From NCBI GenBank assembly GCA_947566075.1, contig CANOIM010000021.1:1-19041 (forward strand): a DNA stretch of 19,041 nt, in the 5' to 3' direction. The DNA comes from an uncultured Eggerthellaceae bacterium (GTDB lineage: Bacteria > Actinomycetota > Coriobacteriia > Coriobacteriales > Eggerthellaceae). The notes beneath the pieces were generated by a model, which did no database searches, was not told the origin of the DNA, and saw only the letters and a list, made by a program, of their open reading frames with translations. Each line of letters begins with the position of its first letter. Position 1 is the first letter of the stretch. Positions 6,308 through 14,706 of this stretch are shown here, piece after piece. The translations under genes were made by a program, and so were the position numbers.

Positions 6308-8574
6308 CATTCACCTTCTTTCCGAAGCCATACGCAGGCTTCTTGGGTGCACAAGGTGCCGTAGCCGCCTTCGAGGACCGGTGGGGAGAATCGAGCGGGA
6401 TTGATGCCCGAAGCAGCCTCATGACCCCTGGAGGCATGGCCGAACCCGGAGGGCAGGTACACGGCTGTGGGCGCGATGCGGCTCGTGACGAAGGCGCGGA
6501 CCTTGGAAGAGGCCAGCTCATTGGAGATGAAGACCTCATCCCCGGACTGGATGCCCAGGGCTTCGGCTACATCAGCATTGACCCAGAGGCCATCAAGCCC
6601 ATACTGGCTTGCGATGTCAGTCAGCTCGGCAACGTCATAGCCCACAGAACCGAGGACCGTCTGCTGGCCGGTCAGAAGATGGAGCTTCAACCCCGAGCGC
6701 AGGCCTTCAGTGAGGATATCCGTGACATCCTGCGTGCCCAGGTTCTTATCCAGGCTTTCCACGCCCTGGATGTTCGAAGATTGGAGCGGTGGCACCCACA
6801 CCGGAGAAGCGGGAAGCCCCGCGTTCGCACAGGCTTGGCTCACGCACTGGATCTTCTGAGTGGGCGTAGGCCAGCCCGTCAGGCGCTGCACCTGGCTGCC
6901 CAGCTCTACGCTGCCTGCTGCCTGCAAACCCTCAAGGGTGAGCCCCGCTTGGCTGAGCATGGCTGCTGCAGCCTCTTCTTGGGTGAAGGCGAAGGCTTCC
7001 CCTATCCCGCAGCCTTGAGCCAGCCCTTCGAAGATCTGGCTCAAGGGAAGCGCCGTAGTGCCCTCCTGGACCAAGACCGCATCTCCGAAGGTGGCATAGG
7101 GAACGGCCCCCTGGAAGAACTGGGGCAGGGACGCGCTTTGCAGGTAAGAGCAGACCGGCAGGACGTAGTCAGCCTGCTGGGCCGTTTCCGTCATCTTCTG
7201 GGAAACGCAGACGAACAGATCCAGGTTGGCCAGCTTGCGCGGCAGATCCGTGAGGCTGGCGTAGTCATAGGCCACATCCGCCTCAACGGCGAAGAGCGCC
7301 CGGATGGCCCCGTTGCCCGCCATGCGCAGCCCATTGGCCGCCGAGGCACCGAAGGGGTGTCCCAGCGGATAGGTTGCCAGCGAAGGCGCTGTTGCCAACC
7401 CCGTGGCAGGGATGTCAGACCCCATGACAGCGCTGAAGGAGAAGCCCTCTAGGTCATAGGGAAGATAGAGGCCACCAGAAACGTTCCAGGCACCCAAGAG
7501 CATGGCCAGCAGACAGATGATGCGGGCAGTTTCCGAGGAGTTGGAAAAGGCTGAGAAGCCGATGTTCCCGTTGCCGAATTCGATAGCCACATGGGGCGCT
7601 GCTTGATGCAGGCGCACAGCCAGTTGCTCTATCTCAGCAGCCGTGACCCCTGAGATGTCCTCTGCCCACTGAGGGGTGCATTCAGAAAGAGAAGCAGCCC
7701 AGGTGCTGAATCCGGAAGCGTTGGCAGCCACGAAGGCCTTGTCATAGAGGCCGTTGGCTATCAGATAATTGCAAACGGCCATGAGCACCGCCAGCTCTGA
7801 GCCCGGGTTCACCGCCACCCAGGCATCTGAGAAGGAAGCCACATCTCCCAACCGGGCATCCAAGGCGATAATGGGCGTCCCCTCATTTCGGGCTGCCTGC
7901 AGCGCCGCCGCCATTGACGGTGTTGCCACATCAGCGTAGCTGGTATCTACCAGCAGGATGAGCGAGGCATGTTGGAAGTCCGGGATGTAAGCAGGAGCGC
8001 CTATCACCTGGGTGAGAGCCGCTTCCTTGTTCACATTCCAAGTGACGTCATCCACATAGGCGTTCGCACTGCCCAGCCCATGCATGAAGCGGGGGCCGTA
8101 GGCCGCCCCTACGGAAGACGCGCCGTCATAGATGAGCGCCACGGCACCGGGGCCTGCCTCTTGGATGATGGAGCCCAGGCGCTCCCCTATCCCTTCGAAG
8201 GCCTCATCCCAAGAGATGTTCTGGAAGCTGCCATCCTCGGTACGGCGAAGCGGTGTCTTCAGATTCGCCTCAGAATAGGCGCTCTGGGTGAACCCGTATC
8301 CGCGGGCGCAGAGCCTCCCCGCCGCATGGGGGTTGGACTCATCTCCGATGGTCTTGGTGAGCTTGCCATCTACCACATAGGCGGTGTAGCCGCAGGCGTG
8401 GGGACAAGCCTGGCAAATAGTATGGATCTGCTGCGCATCCGGCCGGGCGCTAACGCCAATGTCTCCCCCTTGGGCGAAGGCAGGGGCAGCATCTACGGCC
8501 GCACAAGCAGCCGCAGCGCCTAAGGCCGCGCATCCGGTGAGAAAGCACCGGCGCGTCAGAGGTCGTGTAGTCAT
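6307..8574 (-). CDS. Molybdopterin oxidoreductase catalytic subunit, PsrA/PhsA-like, Tat-exported
   Basis: 755 aa. A Tat signal opens the protein (LTRRCFLTGCAALGAAAAC, Arg8-Arg9), ending near AFAQ. The [4Fe-4S] ligands are Cys54, Cys57, Cys61 and Cys89 (CQACPHAC...GRLCARG). The molybdopterin core follows, and a C-terminal molydopterin-binding domain is clear (LLTGQQTVLG...LWVNADVAEALGIQSGDEV...YLPSGFGHASRGHE). This layout is closest to polysulfide/thiosulfate reductase A subunits (bis-MGD cofactor). At the position where PsrA/PhsA carry the molybdenum-ligand Cys, after GSANAYVDDVT, this protein has Trp179. Either the ligand is unusual or the substrate and chemistry differ. The start has GGAGGAGG five bases before the ATG. 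The substrate cannot be named from sequence. Confidence 0.93.
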   Translation of the reverse strand: MTTRPLTRRCFLTGCAALGAAAACAAVDAAPAFAQGGDIGVSARPDAQQIHTICQACPHACGYTAYVVDGKLTKTIGDESNPHAAGRLCARGYGFTQSAYSEANLKTPLRRTEDGSFQNISWDEAFEGIGERLGSIIQEAGPGAVALIYDGASSVGAAYGPRFMHGLGSANAYVDDVTWNVNKEAALTQVIGAPAYIPDFQHASLILLVDTSYADVATPSMAAALQAARNEGTPIIALDARLGDVASFSDAWVAVNPGSELAVLMAVCNYLIANGLYDKAFVAANASGFSTWAASLSECTPQWAEDISGVTAAEIEQLAVRLHQAAPHVAIEFGNGNIGFSAFSNSSETARIICLLAMLLGAWNVSGGLYLPYDLEGFSFSAVMGSDIPATGLATAPSLATYPLGHPFGASAANGLRMAGNGAIRALFAVEADVAYDYASLTDLPRKLANLDLFVCVSQKMTETAQQADYVLPVCSYLQSASLPQFFQGAVPYATFGDAVLVQEGTTALPLSQIFEGLAQGCGIGEAFAFTQEEAAAAMLSQAGLTLEGLQAAGSVELGSQVQRLTGWPTPTQKIQCVSQACANAGLPASPVWVPPLQSSNIQGVESLDKNLGTQDVTDILTEGLRSGLKLHLLTGQQTVLGSVGYDVAELTDIASQYGLDGLWVNADVAEALGIQSGDEVFISNELASSKVRAFVTSRIAPTAVYLPSGFGHASRGHEAASGINPARFSPPVLEGGYGTLCTQEACVWLRKEGE

Positions 8575-8591
8575 GGTGTCCTCCTCCGCGC

Positions 8592-9347
8592 TCAGGCGTC
8601 CACCAGGGTGATGGTGCGCACCACGCCCGCATCCAGGGCCGCTTGGGCGATGTTCTTCCAGTCAACGAATTTGATAGCCCCATTCGGACACTGGGCGGCG
8701 CACCGGCCGCAGGAGACGCACTTGGTGGATACATCCGTTTCTGAATCTATCCGCGGCATGTTCCACGGGCACGCCTGGGCGCACATGCCACAGCCGATGC
8801 AGACCGCGTCATCCACCACGCGAGCCCCTGTCTGCGGATCAGCATAGATGGCGTGGACCGGGCAATAGTTCGCGCACCAAGGGTCTTCGCACTGCTTGCA
8901 ATGGGCAACGGTGAACTGGCAGTCCTCGAAGATACCATCTCCCGTGTCAACGCCCGCCCCGAAGTAGTAGTTATCCCACACGCGCACGCGGGCGATGTGC
9001 TGGCAGACGCGCCCATCGTTCTTCAGGGTGCAGCTCATCTCACAGCGCTGGCACCCAGAACAGCGGGCGCGGTCTGTCACGATCATCTTGAGCGGGGTGG
9101 TGCGGATCTCCATGCGCCCTGAGGCGATGGACTTCTCTGTCACGCCCCAGCTGGCCAGCACGCCGCCCACCACCAAGCCGCCAACACCGCAGCCGCACAT
9201 GGCCAGCACCTCCCGGCGCGTGAACACATGCTTCTTCTTGGGAGCCGCGCTCTCAGGCGAAGGCTCCGCATTCTGCGGATCATTCAGCGAAGCATCTTCT
9301 ATGAAAGGGATCTTGGATGATCCAGTCCCCTTGTTCTGGGATGTCAT
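8592..9347 (-). CDS. Tat-anchored multi-[4Fe-4S] ferredoxin (YdhY/NapG-like)
   Basis: 251 aa. About 40 polar residues precede a Tat-type motif FTRREVL (Arg44-Arg45) and the glycine-rich hydrophobic stretch VGGLVVGGVLASWG, so the protein is probably membrane-anchored with its ferredoxin domain outside. Cysteine groups follow: CSGCQRCEMSC (96-106), CKQCEDPWCANYCP, CIGCGMCAQACP and CVSCGRCAAQCP, plus single Cys residues between them; four clusters are likely. It resembles YdhY and NapG/NrfC-type proteins. The start is ATG at 9347, AGGAGG five bases upstream. First gene of the leftward operon, 17 bases before the molybdoenzyme, and divergent from the AOR gene; it could serve either. Confidence 0.9.
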   Translation of the reverse strand: MTSQNKGTGSSKIPFIEDASLNDPQNAEPSPESAAPKKKHVFTRREVLAMCGCGVGGLVVGGVLASWGVTEKSIASGRMEIRTTPLKMIVTDRARCSGCQRCEMSCTLKNDGRVCQHIARVRVWDNYYFGAGVDTGDGIFEDCQFTVAHCKQCEDPWCANYCPVHAIYADPQTGARVVDDAVCIGCGMCAQACPWNMPRIDSETDVSTKCVSCGRCAAQCPNGAIKFVDWKNIAQAALDAGVVRTITLVDA

Positions 9348-9637
9348 TGAAGCCTCCTCTTACACTCTATGCGGTAAAAAGAGAGCTCCGAAGCCGTGTT
9401 TCCCCATCCCCCTGCACAACACTGCTGATGGCCGGGATTCTACGCCTATACGCTGGGATAAGCTGACTTTGTAACCCATTCGCCATATTCCGCGGGAACA
9501 AGGTTACGCCCTTGTTAAAAGGCTTGAATCTGACTTGATTGGTCATCGTTGAGTGCTACCATTCTCGTCATGCGAACTCCGCTGCCGGTTCTCCCGTCTG
9601 CACAACGCGCAAGCAACCGAGGAGTTGGAGATCCACC
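9348..9637. promoter_or_regulatory. Divergent control region between the ferredoxin/molybdoenzyme operon and the AOR gene
   Basis: This 290-base gap has no credible gene. For the leftward operon a possible promoter is TTACAA (9469-9474) with TATAGG (9445-9450) at 18 bases. For the rightward AOR gene, TTGATT (9535-9540) with TACCAT (9557-9562) at 16 bases is possible. Both are weak matches. A perfect dyad lies between the two promoter candidates (separate entry). The region is less GC-rich than the genes beside it. Confidence 0.5.
9497..9516. promoter_or_regulatory. Perfect dyad AACAAGG-6-CCTTGTT, candidate operator
   Basis: AACAAGG (9497-9503) and CCTTGTT (9510-9516) are exact inverted repeats around TTACGC. 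The dyad lies 18 bases before the AOR -35 candidate and just upstream of the leftward -35 candidate. That is where a dimeric activator or repressor shared by the two divergent units would bind. It does not match the FNR consensus TTGAT-N4-ATCAA. No regulator gene lies in the window, so the protein is unknown. Confidence 0.5.
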
Positions 9638-11767
9638 ATGGCTGAAAGAAAGTCCTATGGCTGGGCCGGTAAGATGCTGCGCATCGATCTTACCCATGGC
9701 CGCGTGAGCACTTTTTCCACTGAACCCTATAAAAGCTATATCGGCGGCATGGGCATCGCGAACAAGATCATGTTCGACGAAGTGCCCGCAGGCACCGATC
9801 CACTCTCCGAAGAGAACAAGGTGGTCTTCGCGGTAGGCCCGCTGACCGCCTCCGGCGTTCCCCTGGCAGGCCGCACCACCATCGCATCCCTTTCCACCTT
9901 CACCAAAGACCACCTGGTGGTAGATGCCCATTGCGGCGGCATGCTAGGAGCACGCATCAAGCAGGCGGGCTATGATGGCATCGTCATAGAGGGCAAGGCT
10001 GCCAAGCCGGTCTATGTGATGGTTGACAACGATGACGTGCGCATCAAGTCCGCTGACGGCATCTGGGGGCTGGGCACCCGCGCTACCACGGAAACGCTGA
10101 ACCGCCGCGAAGGGCTGGATGCGGTGGTGGCCACCATCGGCCCGGCCGGTGAGAACCTGCTGCCCTATTCCTGCCTCATCAATTCACGCAACCATTCTGC
10201 AGGCGCAGGCGTGGGCGCCGTGCTAGGTTCGAAGAACATGAAGGCCCTGGTGGTACGCGGCACAGGCACGGTGAACGTGAAGGACCCGCAAGCAGTGGCT
10301 GACCTGTCAGATTACATGCTGCGTGAGATCATCGGCTCCAACAACAACCATGTGGTGCCCTCAACCCAGCAGCAGTGGGCCCAGTACTATGACAAGGATT
10401 CCCGCTGGACGGCCAAGAACGGCTTGTACTGGGCCTTGGCTGAAGGCGGCCCCATCGAAACGGGCGAACCCAAGCCCGGTGAGATCAACACCGTGGGATA
10501 CCGCTGCATGAAATCCACCAAGGATGACGGCCCGGCCGCTGAGAAGTACACCATCAAGATGGACGGATGCCATAGCTGCCCCATCCACTGCTATTCGGAT
10601 ATGTACGTGCCCCAAAGCGCTGACAACGGCGGCTATGCCACCACGGGCAACACCTGCGTGCCCAACTTCCCCTTCAAGTACATGATCAAGATCCTGGGCA
10701 CTGACATCAAAGACAACTCCGAGGAGAGCCTCATCTGGAACCAGGTCATCGGCTCTACGGTGGATGACCTGGGGCTGTGGTGCAACTACGCCCAGCTCTA
10801 CCGGGATATCGCCCACTGCGTGGCCACGGGCGTGTTCCAACGCGTGCTGCCTCCTGAGGAATACGCAGCCTTCGATTGGAACGGCTTCTACACTAATGAT
10901 CCTTCCATCATGCCGCCCCTGCTGCGGAAGATCGCCCAGAATGACTCTGAGCTGGCCTATATCGCCCACGGCACCTATGAATGGACTCAGCGCTGGGATG
11001 ACATGCAATGGAACGACACGGTGGCATCATGCATGATCAGCCCTCGCGGCTGGCCGGTCCATCACGCCCATGAGTGCTTCGGGCAAGTGGGGCTTCTGTA
11101 CAACTGCCTCTTCAACCGTGATGACATGGTGCACTCCGCCGTCAACTTCCAGGGCAGCGGCCTGCCCTTCGAACTGAAGCAGCAGATAGCCGCTGAGATC
11201 TGGGGAGGAGCAGACGCCATAGACATGGACAAGAACTACACCCCCATGAACGAGCATAAAGCGAACTTCACTTGGTGGTCAGTGGTGACCGATGTGCTCC
11301 ATGATTCGTTGACGCTGTGCAACTGGGTGTGGCCCATGACCGTATCCCCCGTTGAGGCCCGGGATTACCGCGGAGACTTGGACTTGGAAGCGAAGTTCTT
11401 CAAAGCGGTGACCGGCGAAGAGCTCACCACTGAGGATCTGTATAAGGCTGGGGCCAAGATCATGACGCTCCAACGGGCGAACACGGCCCGCGGCATGACC
11501 GATGCCTCAGGAGCCATGGGCACCAATGATTTCCGTACCTACCACGACGGCGTCACGGAATGGCCCTTCGCGAAGGACCCGGACAAGGCTCCGTTCACTG
11601 AGGGCACGGACAAGATGGAGAAAGAGGATTACCAGACAGGCCTCACCATGCTGTATAAGTGTTTCGGCTGGGATGAGCAGCTGGGCTGCCCCACGGCCGC
11701 CTGCCTGGATGAGTACGACATGCCAGACGTGAAGGAAGAGCTAGCCTCCCTGGGGCTGCTGCCCTAA
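9638..11767 (+). CDS. Aldehyde:ferredoxin oxidoreductase family protein (YdhV-like)
   Basis: 709 aa, a tungsten/molybdenum bis-pterin enzyme of the AOR family, cytoplasmic (no signal peptide). The N-terminal AOR domain is visible (GWAGKMLRIDLTHGRV...YIGGMGIANKIMFDE, VFAVGPLTASGVPLAGRTTIAS, GGMLGARIKQAGYDGIVIEG). The [4Fe-4S] ligands are Cys311, Cys314 and Cys318 (CHSCPIHC) with the fourth at Cys561 (DSLTLCNW). Pterin-binding GPAGENLLPYSCL is also present. The many Trp/Tyr-rich insertions resemble YdhV-type paralogues rather than the hyperthermophile aldehyde enzymes, so substrate and metal are not assigned. The start is ATG at 9638 with GGAG seven bases upstream; a longer TTG frame from 9539 lacks family sequence. 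A terminator follows at once, so it is transcribed alone. Confidence 0.93.
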   Translation: MAERKSYGWAGKMLRIDLTHGRVSTFSTEPYKSYIGGMGIANKIMFDEVPAGTDPLSEENKVVFAVGPLTASGVPLAGRTTIASLSTFTKDHLVVDAHCGGMLGARIKQAGYDGIVIEGKAAKPVYVMVDNDDVRIKSADGIWGLGTRATTETLNRREGLDAVVATIGPAGENLLPYSCLINSRNHSAGAGVGAVLGSKNMKALVVRGTGTVNVKDPQAVADLSDYMLREIIGSNNNHVVPSTQQQWAQYYDKDSRWTAKNGLYWALAEGGPIETGEPKPGEINTVGYRCMKSTKDDGPAAEKYTIKMDGCHSCPIHCYSDMYVPQSADNGGYATTGNTCVPNFPFKYMIKILGTDIKDNSEESLIWNQVIGSTVDDLGLWCNYAQLYRDIAHCVATGVFQRVLPPEEYAAFDWNGFYTNDPSIMPPLLRKIAQNDSELAYIAHGTYEWTQRWDDMQWNDTVASCMISPRGWPVHHAHECFGQVGLLYNCLFNRDDMVHSAVNFQGSGLPFELKQQIAAEIWGGADAIDMDKNYTPMNEHKANFTWWSVVTDVLHDSLTLCNWVWPMTVSPVEARDYRGDLDLEAKFFKAVTGEELTTEDLYKAGAKIMTLQRANTARGMTDASGAMGTNDFRTYHDGVTEWPFAKDPDKAPFTEGTDKMEKEDYQTGLTMLYKCFGWDEQLGCPTAACLDEYDMPDVKEELASLGLLP

Positions 11768-11796
11768 AGCCAGGTTCCAACCATCCCGCTGGTTCC

Positions 11797-11823
11797 AAGG
11801 GCGCGCTTCGGTGCGCCCTTTCT
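11797..11823 (+). terminator. Rho-independent terminator of the AOR gene
   Basis: AGGGCGC pairs with GCGCCCT around a TTCG-containing loop, followed by TTTCT, 30 bases after the AOR stop codon. The convergent IscU-like gene stops at the edge of the hairpin, so the stem may also act in that direction, although the T run is only on the plus strand. GGTTCCAA occurs twice just before it (11773-11780 and 11791-11798). Confidence 0.85.
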
Positions 11824-13265
11824 CATACGTTCCAGAGGCGCTCCACAGATTCCCATTCCGCCAAGGACCGGGCGTGCTCTTCGGTCAGGTGATCAGAAGA
11901 GTAGTAATAAACATCCCCGTTGCTGGCCTGCACCTGGCCCAGGTCAGCGTATTCGGGCATGGTGCGCACCTCATCCCACACCGCCCGCACCGCCTCAGCG
12001 CTCATGTCAAAGGGATGGTTGGCGAAGGAGCTCTCAGCCATGGGGCGCGGGTAGGTGCGGGAATCCTCCCGGACGCAGTAGGCGAAGGTAACGCGGGGGT
12101 CATCCTCTTGGCTCAGGAAGGCCCAGCGGGCAAAAGCGGGTTTCATCTGGGCGCTGTCATAGAGGTAGGTGACCTCTTTCCCTTGCAGAGACCGGATGCC
12201 CGCAGCATCCGCTTCGCGCACTGCAGCCTCAGAGACATCGCTCGTGGGAACAAGACCCCACTCCCCCTCCACTTCCACCAGCTTGAAGCCCTCCGGGGGG
12301 ACCAGGTCAAGGTCATCGTCCGGCAGTTCAGAAGAGGCCACCGGCCGCGGGATAGCGCGCTTCGTCTCAGGCATGGGGGCTGACGTTTCGCCCGCGAAGA
12401 GCTTCGGGATACCCACGCCCCGGTTCGCGAAAGCAGACGGCCCAGCGGACGACGGCCCTTCAGGAGCGGAGGGCTGAGCGTCCGCTGCGGGGGCATCAAG
12501 CTGGCTCTCTGGCTCCAGGCTCTCCATCACCCGTTGGGTGAGCTCATCGGGCATCAGATGGCCTGGCACAAGGTCATCCCAATCAGCAGGGCAGGTCAAG
12601 AGCCCCACAGCGCTGCGGCTGCGCACCCGGTCCAGCACTGCCGCCAGCGCATTGGCCTCGGCCACCTGACAACGGCGCTCTTCCTCTTCCATGCGCTTCT
12701 CTAGCCGCGATTGCCGGTAAGAGCAGTGCTCGGCCATGATGCAGGAGAGAGAGCCTTCATCGCAGGGAACGGCCTCCTCTAGCTCTGTCAGGCTTGCCCC
12801 GTCCCGCAGGAGGAAATCCCCCACCAACGCCTTGATCCCGCAAGCTGCATAGTGAAGGGCGTTCACCTTACCCGCAGGCACGCCATCCACGAAGGCGCGG
12901 ATGTCCTCCACGCCCACCTGGCATGCCTCTTCGATGCCCTTGCCCTGGATGAGCAGGCAAGCGGCGCTGGCGCACGCCGTCATGGCCAGGCAGCCGCGGG
13001 CTTTGAATCCCGCCGCCTGGATGATGCCCATGTCCGGATCTATGCGGGCGAACAGGCGGCAGGCCACCTCGCCCCGCTTGGACTTGCCCACCATGGACTG
13101 GGCGTTCGCCCCTTCGGGCTGCCCTGAGTTCTTGAAATCAGCCACGATGGACAGCAACCGGTCCGAATAGGAGGTGATGTCATCTTGGGCTTCCGTCTGA
13201 TAGACGTCAGCCGTACGCAGGAGCACGCGATCTTCGGGCTGTTGGTAGACATTGCGCTCAGACAT
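11823..13265 (-). CDS. IscU-like scaffold domain fused to an unrecognised C-terminal domain
   Basis: 480 aa. Residues ~33-155 resemble the IscU/NifU-N scaffold: YSDRLLSIVADFKNSG, then GEVACRLFARID (Cys69) and AAGFKARGCLAMTACASAAC (Cys92). Next come an IQGKGIEEA helix and LHYAACGIKALVGD (Cys142). IscU normally has Cys in ACGD, YGCG and HCS; here the Asp after the first Cys is lost and the third Cys sits three residues late. A Cys-bearing, charged helical part follows (Cys168, Cys175, Cys181), then a Pro/Ala/Ser-rich linker (~250-325), then an acidic Tyr/Trp-rich C-terminal domain (~326-480) that I do not recognise. Start ATG at 13265 with GGGAGG four bases upstream. It may be a dedicated Fe-S factor for the nearby Fe-S enzymes, but it is convergent with the AOR gene, so this is inference. 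Confidence 0.75.
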   Translation of the reverse strand: MSERNVYQQPEDRVLLRTADVYQTEAQDDITSYSDRLLSIVADFKNSGQPEGANAQSMVGKSKRGEVACRLFARIDPDMGIIQAAGFKARGCLAMTACASAACLLIQGKGIEEACQVGVEDIRAFVDGVPAGKVNALHYAACGIKALVGDFLLRDGASLTELEEAVPCDEGSLSCIMAEHCSYRQSRLEKRMEEEERRCQVAEANALAAVLDRVRSRSAVGLLTCPADWDDLVPGHLMPDELTQRVMESLEPESQLDAPAADAQPSAPEGPSSAGPSAFANRGVGIPKLFAGETSAPMPETKRAIPRPVASSELPDDDLDLVPPEGFKLVEVEGEWGLVPTSDVSEAAVREADAAGIRSLQGKEVTYLYDSAQMKPAFARWAFLSQEDDPRVTFAYCVREDSRTYPRPMAESSFANHPFDMSAEAVRAVWDEVRTMPEYADLGQVQASNGDVYYYSSDHLTEEHARSLAEWESVERLWNV

Positions 13266-13414
13266 GAGACCTCCCTGCAGCGTGGATGACTGCTACGATC
13301 AAGGCCTCATTGTAGCGCTGATGGAACAGGGCGCACTTCTCCCCTCATCTGTTATGCATCCCTGCGTAACCGAGGGGATATTCCCATGCGTTAGCTCCCG
13401 GTTGATTGTAAGCT
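13266..13414 (-). promoter_or_regulatory. Upstream region of the IscU-like gene
   Basis: This 149-base gap separates the permease stop from the IscU-like start. A possible -10 box TACAAT is seen on the minus strand within GCGCTACAATGAGG (about 13308-13313), with no convincing -35. GCTAC/GTAGC (13289-13293 and 13311-13315) form a short inverted repeat over it. No strong terminator for the permease is visible; GGGAATATCCC is a small palindrome only. Confidence 0.3.
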
Positions 13415-14680
13415 TTAGAAGATCACCAGCAGGTAGACCGTGGCGATGATCACGCTCACCACCATGATGGGGAAGCCATACTTCGTGAAGCCCATGAAGG
13501 AGATGTCATAGCCCTCCTTGCTAGCTATGCCTGAGAGCACCACGTTGGCCGACGCGCCCACCAGCGTGCCGTTGCCGCCCAGGCATGCGCCCAGGGATAT
13601 GGCCCACCAGAGCGGGAACACATCGATGCCCGTCTGGGACATGACCGTGATGATGGGGATCATAGTGGCCACGAAGGGGATGTTATCCAGGATGGCTGAG
13701 AGGATGGCCGAGGCCCACAGCAACGCCAGCATGAGCAATACCACATCTCCCCCGGTGACGGAGACCAGCCACTGGCCGATCATGGTGATCACGCCGGTAT
13801 GCTCCATGGCTCCCACCACGATGAACAGCCCCAGGAAGAACCCTATGGTGCCCCACTCCACGCCTTCGATGGCCACCTCCAGGTCACACCGGGAGATGAG
13901 CAGCATGATGGCTGCCGCCGTGAGCGCGATGACGGAAGATTCCAGCCCCAGCACCCCATGCATCATGAAGGCGATGGTGACCAGAACGATCATGACCAGG
14001 CTCTTGTTGAACAGGGGCTTGTCTTTGATGGCCTCTTGCTCAGAAAGGGCCATGACCTGGCGCACGTCCTCTTCCGCCACCTTCAGGTTGCGCCCGAAGA
14101 GGAACTTGAAGATGAGGATCACCACCGCCAGGATGATGACCACCGCAGGCGCATCATAGATGATGAAATCGAAGAAGGTGAGGTTGGCCGCCGATCCTAT
14201 CATGATGTTAGGCGGGTCTCCGATCAAGGTGGCCGTCCCGCCTATGTTGGAGGCCAGGATCTCAGCTATCAAATACGGTACCGGATCTATCTTCAGCGTA
14301 CGGCAGAGCATGATGGTCATAGGCCCGATGAGCAAGATGGTGGTCACGTTATCCAGCAGCGCTGAGAAGACGGCGGTGATGATGACGAAGGCCACCATGA
14401 TGAGCCAGGGCTTGCCCTTGCAGAGCTTCGCTGACTTGATGGCCACGTATTCGAAGAGGCCGGACTGACGCACGACGGCTACGAACATCATCATGCCGCA
14501 AAGCACGCCTAAGGTATTGAAATCGATGGATTCCATCCCCGTGTCGAAATCCACCACGCCGATGATGATGAGGGCCACCGCACCCAACAATGCCGCCAAG
14601 GCCCGGTGTATCTTCTCTGAGACCACCAACGCCATGACGATGACGAACACGACCACAGAGACTATCTGCAATGCGTCCAC
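13415..14680 (-). CDS. ArsB/NhaD-family (ion transporter superfamily) permease
   Basis: 421 aa, about 11 or 12 transmembrane segments. Two signature loops mark the ArsB/NhaD/P-protein family: ILASNIGGTATLIGDPPNIMIGSAAN in the first half and the pseudo-repeat LGACLGGNGTLVGASANVVLSGIA in the second, each following a DN-containing helix (LLDNVTTILLIGP and ILDNIPFVATMIP). Substrates of the family include arsenite, Na+/H+ and organic anions; none can be chosen here, and there is no ArsR, ArsC or ArsA gene nearby. I prefer the GTG at 14680, with GGGAG five bases upstream. A TTG at 14692 in the same frame is the alternative. It stands alone between the IscU-like gene and rsmA. Confidence 0.85.
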   Translation of the reverse strand: MDALQIVSVVVFVIVMALVVSEKIHRALAALLGAVALIIIGVVDFDTGMESIDFNTLGVLCGMMMFVAVVRQSGLFEYVAIKSAKLCKGKPWLIMVAFVIITAVFSALLDNVTTILLIGPMTIMLCRTLKIDPVPYLIAEILASNIGGTATLIGDPPNIMIGSAANLTFFDFIIYDAPAVVIILAVVILIFKFLFGRNLKVAEEDVRQVMALSEQEAIKDKPLFNKSLVMIVLVTIAFMMHGVLGLESSVIALTAAAIMLLISRCDLEVAIEGVEWGTIGFFLGLFIVVGAMEHTGVITMIGQWLVSVTGGDVVLLMLALLWASAILSAILDNIPFVATMIPIITVMSQTGIDVFPLWWAISLGACLGGNGTLVGASANVVLSGIASKEGYDISFMGFTKYGFPIMVVSVIIATVYLLVIF

Positions 14681-14706
14681 TATCTCTCCCAACTCTCTTT
14701 CCCTGA

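Noticed and set aside
6343..7452. Long plus-strand frame (369 codons) opposite the molybdoenzyme gene
   Set aside because: It mirrors a clear catalytic subunit in a GC-rich gene; the translation is rich in Arg and Gly with no family sequence.
9535..9550. FNR-type site TTGATTGGTCATCG
   Set aside because: Only the first half matches TTGAT; the second half does not match ATCAA.
10361..11008. Minus-strand frame inside the AOR gene
   Set aside because: Antisense shadow; the AOR reading has all Fe-S and pterin motifs.
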